Shown piece by piece: positions 16,677 to 24,132 of a stretch of 64,000 nt of DNA; position 1 is the stretch's first letter, and each line of letters begins with the position of its first letter. This DNA is from RPQJ01 sp963696545 (lineage in GTDB: Bacteria; Pseudomonadota; Gammaproteobacteria; Steroidobacterales; Steroidobacteraceae). The notes under the pieces were generated by a model, which saw nothing but the letters and a program-made list of their open reading frames with translations, made no database searches and was not told the DNA's origin. The translations under genes were made by a program, and so were the position numbers. The stretch spans positions 62,001 through 126,000 of the forward strand of contig CAVOKQ010000019.1 of NCBI GenBank assembly GCA_963696545.1. Direction: 5' to 3'.

Positions 16677-18017
16677 TCAACCAGCCAGTGTTCTCAACAG
16701 GTTCTGGTAGTCCTCGTTCATCCGCGTCTGCGACGTGCGTAACTCCTTGATCACGCGACACGCGTGCAGCACCGTCGTGTGATCGCGGCCGCCGAACGCG
16801 TCGCCGATCTCCGGCAGGCTGTGATTCGTCAGTTCCTTCGCGAGTGCCATCGCAACCTGGCGCGGCCGCGTAATTGAACGGCTGCGACGCTTCGACAGCA
16901 GGTCCGCAACGCGGATCTTGAAATACTCCGCGACCGTCTTCTGGATGTTCTCGATCGTGACCAGCCGCTCCTGCAGCGCCAGCAGGTCCTTCAGCGCTTC
17001 CTTCGCAAAATCCAGCGTAATCGGCCTACCGGTGAACTGCGAATTCGCAATCACACGACGCAAGGCGCCCTCGAGTTCGCGCACGTTCGAGCGGATCCGC
17101 TTCGCCACGAAGAACGCAACTTCTTCCGGCAATTCCACGCCGGCCGCCGAGCCCTTGCTCATCAGGATCGCCACGCAGGTCTCGAGCTCCGGCGGCTCGA
17201 TCGCCACCGTGAGCCCCCAGCCGAAGCGCGACTTGAGCCTTTCCTCCAGGCCTTCGACTTCCTTCGGGTAACGGTCGCAGGTCAGGATCACCTGCTGCTG
17301 GCCTTCGAGCAGCGCGTTGAACGTGTGGAAGAACTCTTCCTGCGAACGTTCCTTGCCGGCGAAGAACTGGATGTCGTCGATCAGCAGCGCGTCGAGCGAA
17401 CGGTACGCCGTCTTGAACTCGTTGATCGTGTTGTGCTGCAGCGCGCGGACCATGTCGCCGACGAAGCGCTCCGAGTGCACGTACGAGATCTTCGCGTCCT
17501 TGTTGCGCGCACGGATGTGGTTGCCGATCGCGTGCATCAGGTGCGTCTTGCCTAGGCCGACGCCACCGTAGATGAACAGCGGGTTGTAGGCGCGGCCGGG
17601 ATTTTCCGCGACCTGCATCGCTGCTGCGCGCGCGAGCTGGTTGCTCTTGCCCTCGACGAAATTCACGAACGTGAAGTCCGGGTTCAGGCGCCCACCGATC
17701 TGCGGCAGCGTCGGCTCGGTCTTCGCACGAACGTCGGGGGTGCGGGCCGCGGGTGCGGTAGCAACCTCGGCCCGCCGGGACCCGATCTCGACGATCACGT
17801 CGGGTGCCGGCTTCGGCACCAGCTCATCGACGAGCTCGCTGATGCGGCTCGCGCAGTTCTGGTTCACCCAATCGACCACGTACCGGTTCGGGGCGAGCAG
17901 GTGCAGCCGCCCGCCGGCCTCGACGGCCTGCAGCGGGCGAATCCAGGTGTTGAAGTGCTGGGCCGGCAGTTCCTCTTCGAGGCGGCGCAGGCATTGATTC
18001 CAGAGCGTCGTTTCCAC
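16677..18017 (-). CDS. dnaA: chromosomal replication initiator DnaA
   Basis: 446 aa. Domain I is at the N-terminus (WNQCLRRLEEELPAQHFNTW), with a short linker and then the AAA+ domain: Walker A YGGVGLGKTHLMHAIG, Walker B LLIDDIQFF. Domain IV carries the box-binding helix-turn-helix with LTNHSLPEIGDAFGGRDHTT. It forms the initiation filament at oriC. It heads the dnaA-dnaN-recF-gyrB operon and is divergent from rpmH. Confidence 0.98.
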   Translation of the reverse strand: METTLWNQCLRRLEEELPAQHFNTWIRPLQAVEAGGRLHLLAPNRYVVDWVNQNCASRISELVDELVPKPAPDVIVEIGSRRAEVATAPAARTPDVRAKTEPTLPQIGGRLNPDFTFVNFVEGKSNQLARAAAMQVAENPGRAYNPLFIYGGVGLGKTHLMHAIGNHIRARNKDAKISYVHSERFVGDMVRALQHNTINEFKTAYRSLDALLIDDIQFFAGKERSQEEFFHTFNALLEGQQQVILTCDRYPKEVEGLEERLKSRFGWGLTVAIEPPELETCVAILMSKGSAAGVELPEEVAFFVAKRIRSNVRELEGALRRVIANSQFTGRPITLDFAKEALKDLLALQERLVTIENIQKTVAEYFKIRVADLLSKRRSRSITRPRQVAMALAKELTNHSLPEIGDAFGGRDHTTVLHACRVIKELRTSQTRMNEDYQNLLRTLAG

Positions 18018-18136
18018 GACCGGCGGCCTCGAAGGTGTCGGCGAAAGCGGGCAAAAGCAGGAAGGGGGCGCGAGTGTATACCGCTCGGCAGCCTGTGGAT
18101 ATCTTGCGGCGCGGCGTAAAGACCCTGCTCTCGAAG

Positions 18137-18165
18137 TTGACGCTGGCGGTCCGCGTCAGTATCCT
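18137..18165 (+). promoter_or_regulatory. sigma-70-type promoter for rpmH-rnpA-yidD-yidC
   Basis: TTGACG (18137-18142), exactly 17 nt, then TATCCT (18160-18165), 43 nt before the rpmH start. A DnaA-box-like TGTGGATAT (18094-18102) lies upstream in the same spacer and may influence this promoter or dnaA. Confidence 0.65.
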
Positions 18166-18208
18166 TTCCGGCTCTTTTGACTGACCCGGGCTTGTCACGG
18201 AGCCGCAC

Positions 18209-18343
18209 ATGAAGCGCACATTCCAACCGAGCAACCTCCATCGCAAGAGGACCCACGGTTTCCGTGCGCGCATGGCCACCAAGGGCGGGCGTCTCGTCCT
18301 GGCCCGCCGTCGTGCCAAGGGCCGCAAGCGCCTGTCGGTCTGA
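18209..18343 (+). CDS. rpmH: 50S ribosomal protein L34
   Basis: 44 aa, the usual L34 length. MKRTFQPSNLHRKRTHGFRA at the start and a basic RRRAKGRKRLSV end are diagnostic. It is a 23S-rRNA-binding protein of the large subunit. Its TGA overlaps the proposed CTG start of rnpA (CTGA), and the rnpA frame is open right through this gene. Confidence 0.97.
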   Translation: MKRTFQPSNLHRKRTHGFRARMATKGGRLVLARRRAKGRKRLSV

Positions 18344-18732
18344 CCACCGGGCCCTCACGTCCCGGCTCGCAGCCTGCCGGCGCCAGTTACCCGCGGGCGC
18401 GCCGTCTCACCGACAAGCCGCAGTTCGATGCCGTCCACCGTGCCGGCATCCGCTCATCGGACCCCCTGTTCATGGTGATCGCCAGGCCGAATGACCTCGG
18501 CCACGCCCGGCTCGGCCTTGCGGTCGGAGTCAAGGCGGCCGGCAATGCGGTGAACCGGAACCGGATCAAGCGCGTCGTGCGCGAGGCGTTCCGCCGCCGC
18601 CAGCAGGAGTTGCCGTCAGTGGACATGGTCGTGAACGCGCGCCCCGCGGCTAGCAAGGCCACGAATGCCCAGATTGACGCCAGCGTGTCGTCGCTCTGGG
18701 CTAGGATCCGCGAACGATGCGCACGCTCCTGA
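18340..18732 (+). CDS. rnpA: ribonuclease P protein component, apparently with a non-canonical start codon
   Basis: 130 aa if translation begins at the CTG overlapping the rpmH stop. The core is unmistakable: RRLTDKPQFDAVHRAG, then NAVNRNRIKRVVREAFR (the RNR motif that binds P RNA). It assists M1 RNA in 5' processing of tRNA precursors. No ATG, GTG or TTG exists in this frame between the stop at 18178 and the ATG at 18472, and that ATG lies after the conserved N-terminal strand. The candidates are therefore CTG 18340 (CTGA overlap with rpmH, typical coupling) or CTG 18181, which would nest rpmH inside rnpA as in Thermus. The 3' end overlaps yidD by 16 bases. Confidence 0.85.
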   Translation: MTTGPSRPGSQPAGASYPRARRLTDKPQFDAVHRAGIRSSDPLFMVIARPNDLGHARLGLAVGVKAAGNAVNRNRIKRVVREAFRRRQQELPSVDMVVNARPAASKATNAQIDASVSSLWARIRERCARS

Positions 18733-18965
18733 TCGGCCTGATCCAGCTGTACCGGTGGTTCGTGAGCCCGCTGCTCGGGCCGAACTGCCGCTTCCATCCC
18801 ACCTGTTCCTGCTACGCGCAGGAGTCGCTGCAGCGTCACGGTGCCGTGCGTGGCTCATGGCTCGCGGTGCGTCGCATCGGACGGTGCCACCCCTGGCACC
18901 CCGGCGGCTACGACCCAGTGCCGGACTCCCTGCCGCCTCTATTCAAGCGAACCTCCCATGGATAA
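18717..18965 (+). CDS. yidD: membrane protein insertion efficiency factor YidD
   Basis: 82 aa. The conserved small-protein signature is present: LYRWFVSPLLGPNCRFHPTC, SCYAQESLQ, and RIGRCHPWHPGGYDPVP with its Cys pattern. It is a membrane-associated amphipathic protein that assists YidC/Sec-dependent insertion. It overlaps rnpA by 16 nt and yidC by 8 nt, so the three are translationally coupled. Confidence 0.95.
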   Translation: MRTLLIGLIQLYRWFVSPLLGPNCRFHPTCSCYAQESLQRHGAVRGSWLAVRRIGRCHPWHPGGYDPVPDSLPPLFKRTSHG

Positions 18966-20649
18966 CCCGCGTCTGTTTCTCTGGATCGGTGTGGCACTGC
19001 TGCTGTGGATGAACGTCATCCAGTGGAACCGCGACTACGGCGCGCCTGCCGCGACGGCTTCCGTCCCGGCAGCCACGACCGGGACCACCGGATCGGCGGC
19101 CCCAGCCACACCGGCCAGCCAGCTGCCGGCGCTGCCAACCCAGCAGAGCCAGGCGGCAGCACCTGCAGCGACTGTGGCACCGACCGCCACCACCACGGCT
19201 CCGGCATCCGACGCGCAGGCGCCGGTGGTGCGCGTCGTGACCGACGTGCTCGACATGGACGTAAGCCTGCAGGGCGGAGCGCTCGTCCGCGCGGACCTGC
19301 TCAAGTACCCGCAGGCCAAGACCAAGGACAGCCCTCCGGTCCGGCTGCTGACGACCTCCGACGCGACTTACCAGGTGGCGCGCAGCGGGCTGCGCAGCAC
19401 CAGCGGCGGGTCCGAGCCCACGCACCTCGCGACGTTCGCCTCGGCGGCGCAGGAATACCGGCTCGCACCGGGCGCGCAGGAACTGCGTGTCCCGCTCACG
19501 TGGACCGACGGGCAGGGACTCACGGTCACCAAGTCGTTCGTGTTCAAGCCCGGGCGCTACGATGTCGAGATCGTCTACGACGTGCAGAACGCTTCGCCGA
19601 AGAACTGGGAGGCCGCCTCCTACGTGCAGTTGGCCCGCCACGTTTACTCGCAGAAGCGCTCGATGTTCGACGTCGAGAGCTATGCCTACCGTGGCCCGGC
19701 GATCTACGACGGCCAGAAGTACCGCAAGCTCGACGTCACCGACGAGGACGACTCGAAGTTCGCCGCGGCGTTCGCGGGCGGCTGGATGGCAGAGATGCAG
19801 CATCACTTCGTGACCGCTGCGGTGCCGCCGGTGAAGGAGACGTTCGACTACACGCTCGGCATGGAAGGCCCGCACTCGGTGATGGGCTTCCGCGGTCCGC
19901 TGAAGACCGTTCCAGCGGGCACTACGGGCCAGTTCAGCGAGAAGGTCTTCGTCGGCCCGAAGCTGCAGGAGCAGCTGAAGACCGTCGGTCCGCGCCTCGA
20001 GCTCACGGCCGACTACGGCAAGCTCACGATTCTCGCGCAGCCGCTGTTCTGGCTGCTGGAGCAGGTGCACAAGTTCGTCGGCAACTGGGGCTGGTCGATC
20101 ATCATCGTGACGATCCTGCTGAAGTTGCTGTTCTACAAGCTCACCGAGACCAGTGGCCGCTCGATGGCCAAGATGCGCACGATCTCGCCTCGCATCAAGA
20201 GCATTCAGGAGCGCTACAAGGACGATCGCGAGCAGCTCGCGAAGCAGATGATGGAGCTGTACAAGCGCGAGAAGATCAACCCGGTCGCGGGCTGCCTGCC
20301 GATCGTGGTGCAGATCCCGGTGTTCCTGGCGTTCTACTGGGTGCTGCTCGAGAGCGTCGAGATGCGCCAGGCGCCGTGGATGCTGTGGATCCAGGACCTG
20401 TCGTCGAAGGACCCGTTCTTCATCCTGCCGATCCTGATGGGCGTGGCGATGTTCGGCCAGTTCAAGCTCAATCCGCCGCCGCCGGATCCGATGCAGGCCA
20501 AGGTGTTCGCGTTCATGCCGCTGATCATGACGGTGATGATGGCGTGGTTCCCGGCCGGCCTGCTGCTGTACTGGACCACGAACACGCTGCTGTCGATCGC
20601 GCAGCAGTGGAACATCAACCGCATCGTCGAGCGCGAGGCGAAGAAATAG
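18958..20649 (+). CDS. yidC: membrane protein insertase YidC
   Basis: 563 aa from the ATG at 18958, matching the length of the gammaproteobacterial form. The N-terminal helix (LFLWIGVALLLWMNVIQW) is followed by an Ala/Thr/Pro-rich linker, the large periplasmic P1 domain, then the conserved core (WGWSIIIVTILLKLLFYKLT, KREKINPVAGCLPIVVQIPV) and further helices. It inserts and folds inner-membrane proteins, including the ATP synthase c subunit encoded downstream. The last codons, AAG AAA TAG, run directly into a palindromic tag whose first G is the last base of the stop. Confidence 0.97.
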   Translation: MDNPRLFLWIGVALLLWMNVIQWNRDYGAPAATASVPAATTGTTGSAAPATPASQLPALPTQQSQAAAPAATVAPTATTTAPASDAQAPVVRVVTDVLDMDVSLQGGALVRADLLKYPQAKTKDSPPVRLLTTSDATYQVARSGLRSTSGGSEPTHLATFASAAQEYRLAPGAQELRVPLTWTDGQGLTVTKSFVFKPGRYDVEIVYDVQNASPKNWEAASYVQLARHVYSQKRSMFDVESYAYRGPAIYDGQKYRKLDVTDEDDSKFAAAFAGGWMAEMQHHFVTAAVPPVKETFDYTLGMEGPHSVMGFRGPLKTVPAGTTGQFSEKVFVGPKLQEQLKTVGPRLELTADYGKLTILAQPLFWLLEQVHKFVGNWGWSIIIVTILLKLLFYKLTETSGRSMAKMRTISPRIKSIQERYKDDREQLAKQMMELYKREKINPVAGCLPIVVQIPVFLAFYWVLLESVEMRQAPWMLWIQDLSSKDPFFILPILMGVAMFGQFKLNPPPPDPMQAKVFAFMPLIMTVMMAWFPAGLLLYWTTNTLLSIAQQWNINRIVEREAKK

Positions 20650-20661
20650 GGGACATTCTCC
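20649..20661 (+). repeat. palindromic tag, GGGGACATTCTCC
   Basis: The 13-mer starts on the G of the yidC stop codon TAG and ends one base before the proposed ATT start of mnmE. The same 13-mer occurs in inverse orientation at 41897-41909. It supplies the only Shine-Dalgarno-like sequence (GGGGA) before mnmE. Confidence 0.6.
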
Positions 20662-22014
20662 ATTTCGCCTAGTTCCGACACGATCGCCGCAATCTCCACG
20701 GCTCCGGGCCGCGGTGGCATCGGCATCGTCCGGTTGTCCGGGCCCGCGTGTACTTCGATTGGGCGGGCACTGATCGGCGACCTGCCGCCCGCCCGCCACG
20801 CTGCTCTGCGGCCGTTCCTCGACGCGCAAGGCGAGCCCCTCGACGAGGGACTGGCGCTGTACTTCCCGGCGCCGAACTCGCTCACCGGCGAGGACGTGCT
20901 CGAACTGCACGCCCACGGCGGCCCCATCGTGCTCGACCTGGTGCTGCGACGTGCGCTCGACCTCGGTTCGAGGCTCGCCGAACCCGGGGAATTCACGCAA
21001 CGCGCATTCCTGAACGGCAAGCTCGACCTCGCGCAGGCCGAGGCCGTGGCCGACCTGATCGAGAGCGGCTCGGCGCAGGCGGCTAGGGCGGCGATGCGTT
21101 CTCTGCAGGGCGAGTTCTCGGCGCAGGTCCATCACCTGACGGAAGCACTGCTGCAACTGCGGATGTGGGTCGAGGCCGCGATCGATTTTCCCGAGGAAGA
21201 GATCGACTTCCTCGCAGACCGCGCGCTTGGCGAGCGCATGGAAGATATCCGCCGACGGTTCGCGGAACTCGGCGAGGCGACCCGGCAGGGCGCGCTGCTG
21301 CGCGACGGACTCACGCTGGTGATTGCGGGCCGGCCGAACGCCGGCAAGTCGAGCCTGCTGAATCGACTCGCGGGTTACGACGCCGCGATCGTCACGGCGA
21401 TCCCAGGCACGACGCGCGACGTGCTGCGCGAGCGGATCGAGATCGACGGCTTGCCGCTGCACATCCTCGACACCGCGGGCCTGCGGGAGTCACCGGACGA
21501 GGTGGAGGCCGAGGGGATCCGGCGTGCTCACCTCGAGATCGAACGCGCCGATCGAGTGCTGTTCGTCGTGGATGCGTCGGATGCGACCGCGGTTGCGGCG
21601 ATTGACACGGATCTTGCCGCGCTGCCGACGTCGGCACCGCGCACCGTCGTGATGAACAAGGTCGATCGTGTCGGCGTCGAGGCACGGGTAGACACCGGTG
21701 ATCGAACCATGGTGTGGCTCAGCGCCACGAATGGCACCGGCCTCGATCTCCTGCGTGCGCATCTCAAGGACTGCGTGGGTTTCCATCCGGCCGGGACCGG
21801 CGCGCTGTCGGCGCGCGCCCGTCACCTCGATGCACTGCGGCGGGCGAGGGCGCACGTCGAAGAGGCGCATCGGCTGCTGGTCGAGCGCCACGCCGGCGAA
21901 CTGGTGGCTCAGGAACTGACAGATGCGCAGCGCGCGCTTGGCGAGATCACCGGCGAGGTGTCGAGCGACGACCTGCTCGGACGGATCTTCGGCAGCTTCT
22001 GCATCGGCAAATAG
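20662..22014 (+). CDS. mnmE: tRNA modification GTPase MnmE, start codon ATT inferred
   Basis: 450 aa when begun at ATT 20662, the normal MnmE length. The N-terminal tetrahydrofolate-binding domain opens with SSDTIAAISTAPGRGGIGIV. The G domain has GRPNAGKSSLLN, the switch region GTTRD, DTAGLRE and NKVD; the C-terminus ends in the catalytic CxGK motif GSFCIGK. With MnmG it forms cmnm5U at tRNA wobble position 34. In frame with the yidC stop there is no ATG/GTG/TTG until TTG 20734, which would delete the conserved APGRGGIG loop. ATT, 8 nt after GGGGA, is the best candidate. The boundary is occupied by a palindromic tag, which may have replaced the native start. Confidence 0.9.
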   Translation: MSPSSDTIAAISTAPGRGGIGIVRLSGPACTSIGRALIGDLPPARHAALRPFLDAQGEPLDEGLALYFPAPNSLTGEDVLELHAHGGPIVLDLVLRRALDLGSRLAEPGEFTQRAFLNGKLDLAQAEAVADLIESGSAQAARAAMRSLQGEFSAQVHHLTEALLQLRMWVEAAIDFPEEEIDFLADRALGERMEDIRRRFAELGEATRQGALLRDGLTLVIAGRPNAGKSSLLNRLAGYDAAIVTAIPGTTRDVLRERIEIDGLPLHILDTAGLRESPDEVEAEGIRRAHLEIERADRVLFVVDASDATAVAAIDTDLAALPTSAPRTVVMNKVDRVGVEARVDTGDRTMVWLSATNGTGLDLLRAHLKDCVGFHPAGTGALSARARHLDALRRARAHVEEAHRLLVERHAGELVAQELTDAQRALGEITGEVSSDDLLGRIFGSFCIGK

Positions 22015-22101
22015 CAGCGGTAGACGCGCCCGCCGCCGGCCAGTAGTCTCGATTCCCCCTCTTACCCAATACGGACCGCGGACTCGCCGCGGCGACAGGC
22101 A

Positions 22102-23760
22102 ATGAAACAGCTCTCCGGCGCCGATTCGATGTTCCTGCAGTTCGAGCACGGCAACAACTTCATGCACGTGGCCTCGCTCGCGATCTACGACCCGTCCTCG
22201 GCCCCGGGCGGCGGCGTGCGCTTCAAGGACATCCTGAAGTTCTTCGCGCTCGCGGCTAGAGCAGTTCCCGCAGTTCCGGCGCCGGTTGGTCACGGTGCCG
22301 CTGTCGCTCGATCGCCCGTACTGGCTCGAGGACCCGTCGTTCGACGTCGAGTTCCACGTCCGCCACGTCGCGTTGCCGCATCCGGGCGACTGGCGGCAGC
22401 TCTGCATCCAGGTGGCGCGCATCCACTCGCGGCCGCTGGATCGCAGCAAGCCGCTGTGGGAGGCCTACGTGATCGAGGGCCTGCACAACATCGAGGGGGT
22501 GCCGAAGGGCAGCTTCGCGCTGTACACCAAGATGCATCACGCGATCATCGACGGCGAGTCAGGCACGGAACTCCTGAAGGCGCTGCACTCGATCAACCCG
22601 GAGCCGATCGACTTCGGCGACGAGGACGACCAGCCGCGCTACCACGCCGACCGCGAGCCCACAGCGGTAGAGCTCTATTCGCGCGCGCTGGTGCACAACG
22701 TCGAGCGCATCCCGGGGCTCGCGAAGTTCACGGTCGGCACGGCGCGGCGGCTGGCGACGCTTGGTGCCGGTGCGATCTCGAAGGCCGCCGGTGAGGGCCT
22801 GGCCAGCCTCGGCAAGCTGCGCAGCCTCGCGTCGGGCGACCTGGGCTCGCTGATGGGCATGATGCCGCCACAGACGCGCTTCAGCGGTGATGTCTCCGCG
22901 CATCGTGTGTTCGAGGCTGTCGGGCTGCCGCTCGCCGAGTTCAAGCAGGTCCGCGCGCACGTGGCCGACGTCACGATCAACGACATGTTCCTTGCATCGT
23001 CGGCGGCGCACTGCGCCGCTACCTGAAGAGCAAGCGCGAGCTGCCCGAAGCTTCGATGGCCGCGATGATCCCGATGACGCTGCGCGGTACCGAAAAGGGC
23101 GGCGACGTCGGCAACCAGGTCGGCTTCACCGTGATGTCCGTGGCCACGGATATCGAGGACCCGGTCGAACGACTGCTTGCGATTCGCGACGGCGCGAAGA
23201 CGTCGAAGCGCGTCAGCGATGCGATCGGCAAGGAGCTCGCCCGCGACCTGCTCGAATTCATGCCGAACCTCGTTTCACAGACGATCACGCGCTACGTGCA
23301 GCCGCCGCGGATCGGGTTGATCGTCTCGAACGTGCGTGGCCCCGACGTACCGCTGTACATGGCGGGCGCAAGGCTCGTGAACTACGCGCCGATCAGCATC
23401 GCCACCAACGGCATGGGCCTCAACGTCACGGGCTTCAGTTACGCCGGTACCATGTGGATCTGCGCGGTCTCGTGCCGCGAGATGCTGCCGGACCCGGCGT
23501 TCTTCGCAACCTGCCTGCGCGAGAGCTTCGAGGACCTGAAGCGGGCTGCGGCGCGCGTCACGACGGTCGAGCATCCGCAGCCGATACCGCGGCTGCCGGG
23601 CACGACCGCGCGGAGCGCACCGAAGAAGGCCGCGAGAAAAGCCGCGAAGAAATCGCGTGCGCGCAAGACACGCGTGCGCCGGGCCAACGCAAGCTGGCCT
23701 CGCGGCTGCGCGCGGAACTGCGGCGATGCCACGCACGCGCGACGTGATGCCGGCCCGTGA
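22102..23760 (+). CDS. wax ester synthase/diacylglycerol acyltransferase (WS/DGAT), two frameshifts as sequenced
   Basis: It reads as a single WS/DGAT of about 552 aa once two one-base indels are corrected. Frame 1 begins MKQLSGADSMFLQFEHGNNF; an extra base at about 22247-22252 moves into LEQFPQFRRRL, LDRPYWLED and the catalytic HHAIIDGESG. A base missing at about 22994-22996 moves into the third part with RRYLKSKREL, SNVRGPD and GMGLNVTGFSYAGTM. All three parts carry conserved family motifs, which suggests either sequencing error or a very recent pseudogene. The enzyme esterifies fatty acyl-CoA to alcohols or diacylglycerol to make storage lipids. The Lys/Arg-rich tail is unusual. It is inserted between mnmE and mnmG. 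Confidence 0.8.
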
Positions 23761-24098
23761 TCGGGCGGCCCTCGAGGTGCTGTTTGGCGACTCGGTCGAC
23801 GACGTCGAGATCGTCGAGCACTCGTGGTACGCCCGGCTGCACGTCGGCGCGGCAGCCACGACGCGACGCAACCGCATCCTGCTGCCCGGGTCGGCCCGGG
23901 ATTTCCTCGCCAACCGCGAGCTCGTGCTGCACGAGTACTTCCACGTGCTGCGACAGTGGAATCGCGGACGGATGAGCCTGCGCAGCTACCTCGCCGAGTG
24001 GATCCGGCAGTGGCTACTGGCGCAACCGGTACGAGCGCCAGGCCCGCCGTTTCGTCACGCTGCGGCTCCCGGCCTTCGAAAAGCTGCTCCGCGGCTGA
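23726..24098 (+). CDS. small HEYFH-motif protein (putative zinc-dependent), frameshifted as sequenced
   Basis: About 123 aa if one surplus base at about 24005-24011 is removed. Frame A encodes MPRTRDVMPARDRAALEVLF through VLHEYFHVLRQWN and LRSYLAEWIR; frame B continues GYWRNRYERQARRF and ends LPAFEKLLRG. HEYFH resembles an HExxH zinc site, and the compact size recalls DUF4157-type proteins, but I cannot place the family firmly. The start overlaps the 3' end of the WS/DGAT gene (an alternative start is ATG 23747). It is followed 34 bp later by mnmG. No signal peptide is visible, so it is probably cytoplasmic. Confidence 0.5.
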
Positions 24099-24132
24099 AC
24101 CCGTACAATGGGCGCCCTTTCCGGATGCGGCC

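Noticed and set aside
18876..18905. GGTGCC/GGCACC inverted repeat within yidD
   Set aside because: It lies in the conserved RCHPWHPGG coding motif, so it is explained by protein conservation rather than by a tag.
18943..21462. 839-codon antisense reading frame opposite yidC and mnmE
   Set aside because: It is Arg/His/Gln-rich shadow sequence with no domain; long antisense frames are expected at this GC content and the plus strand carries two conserved genes.
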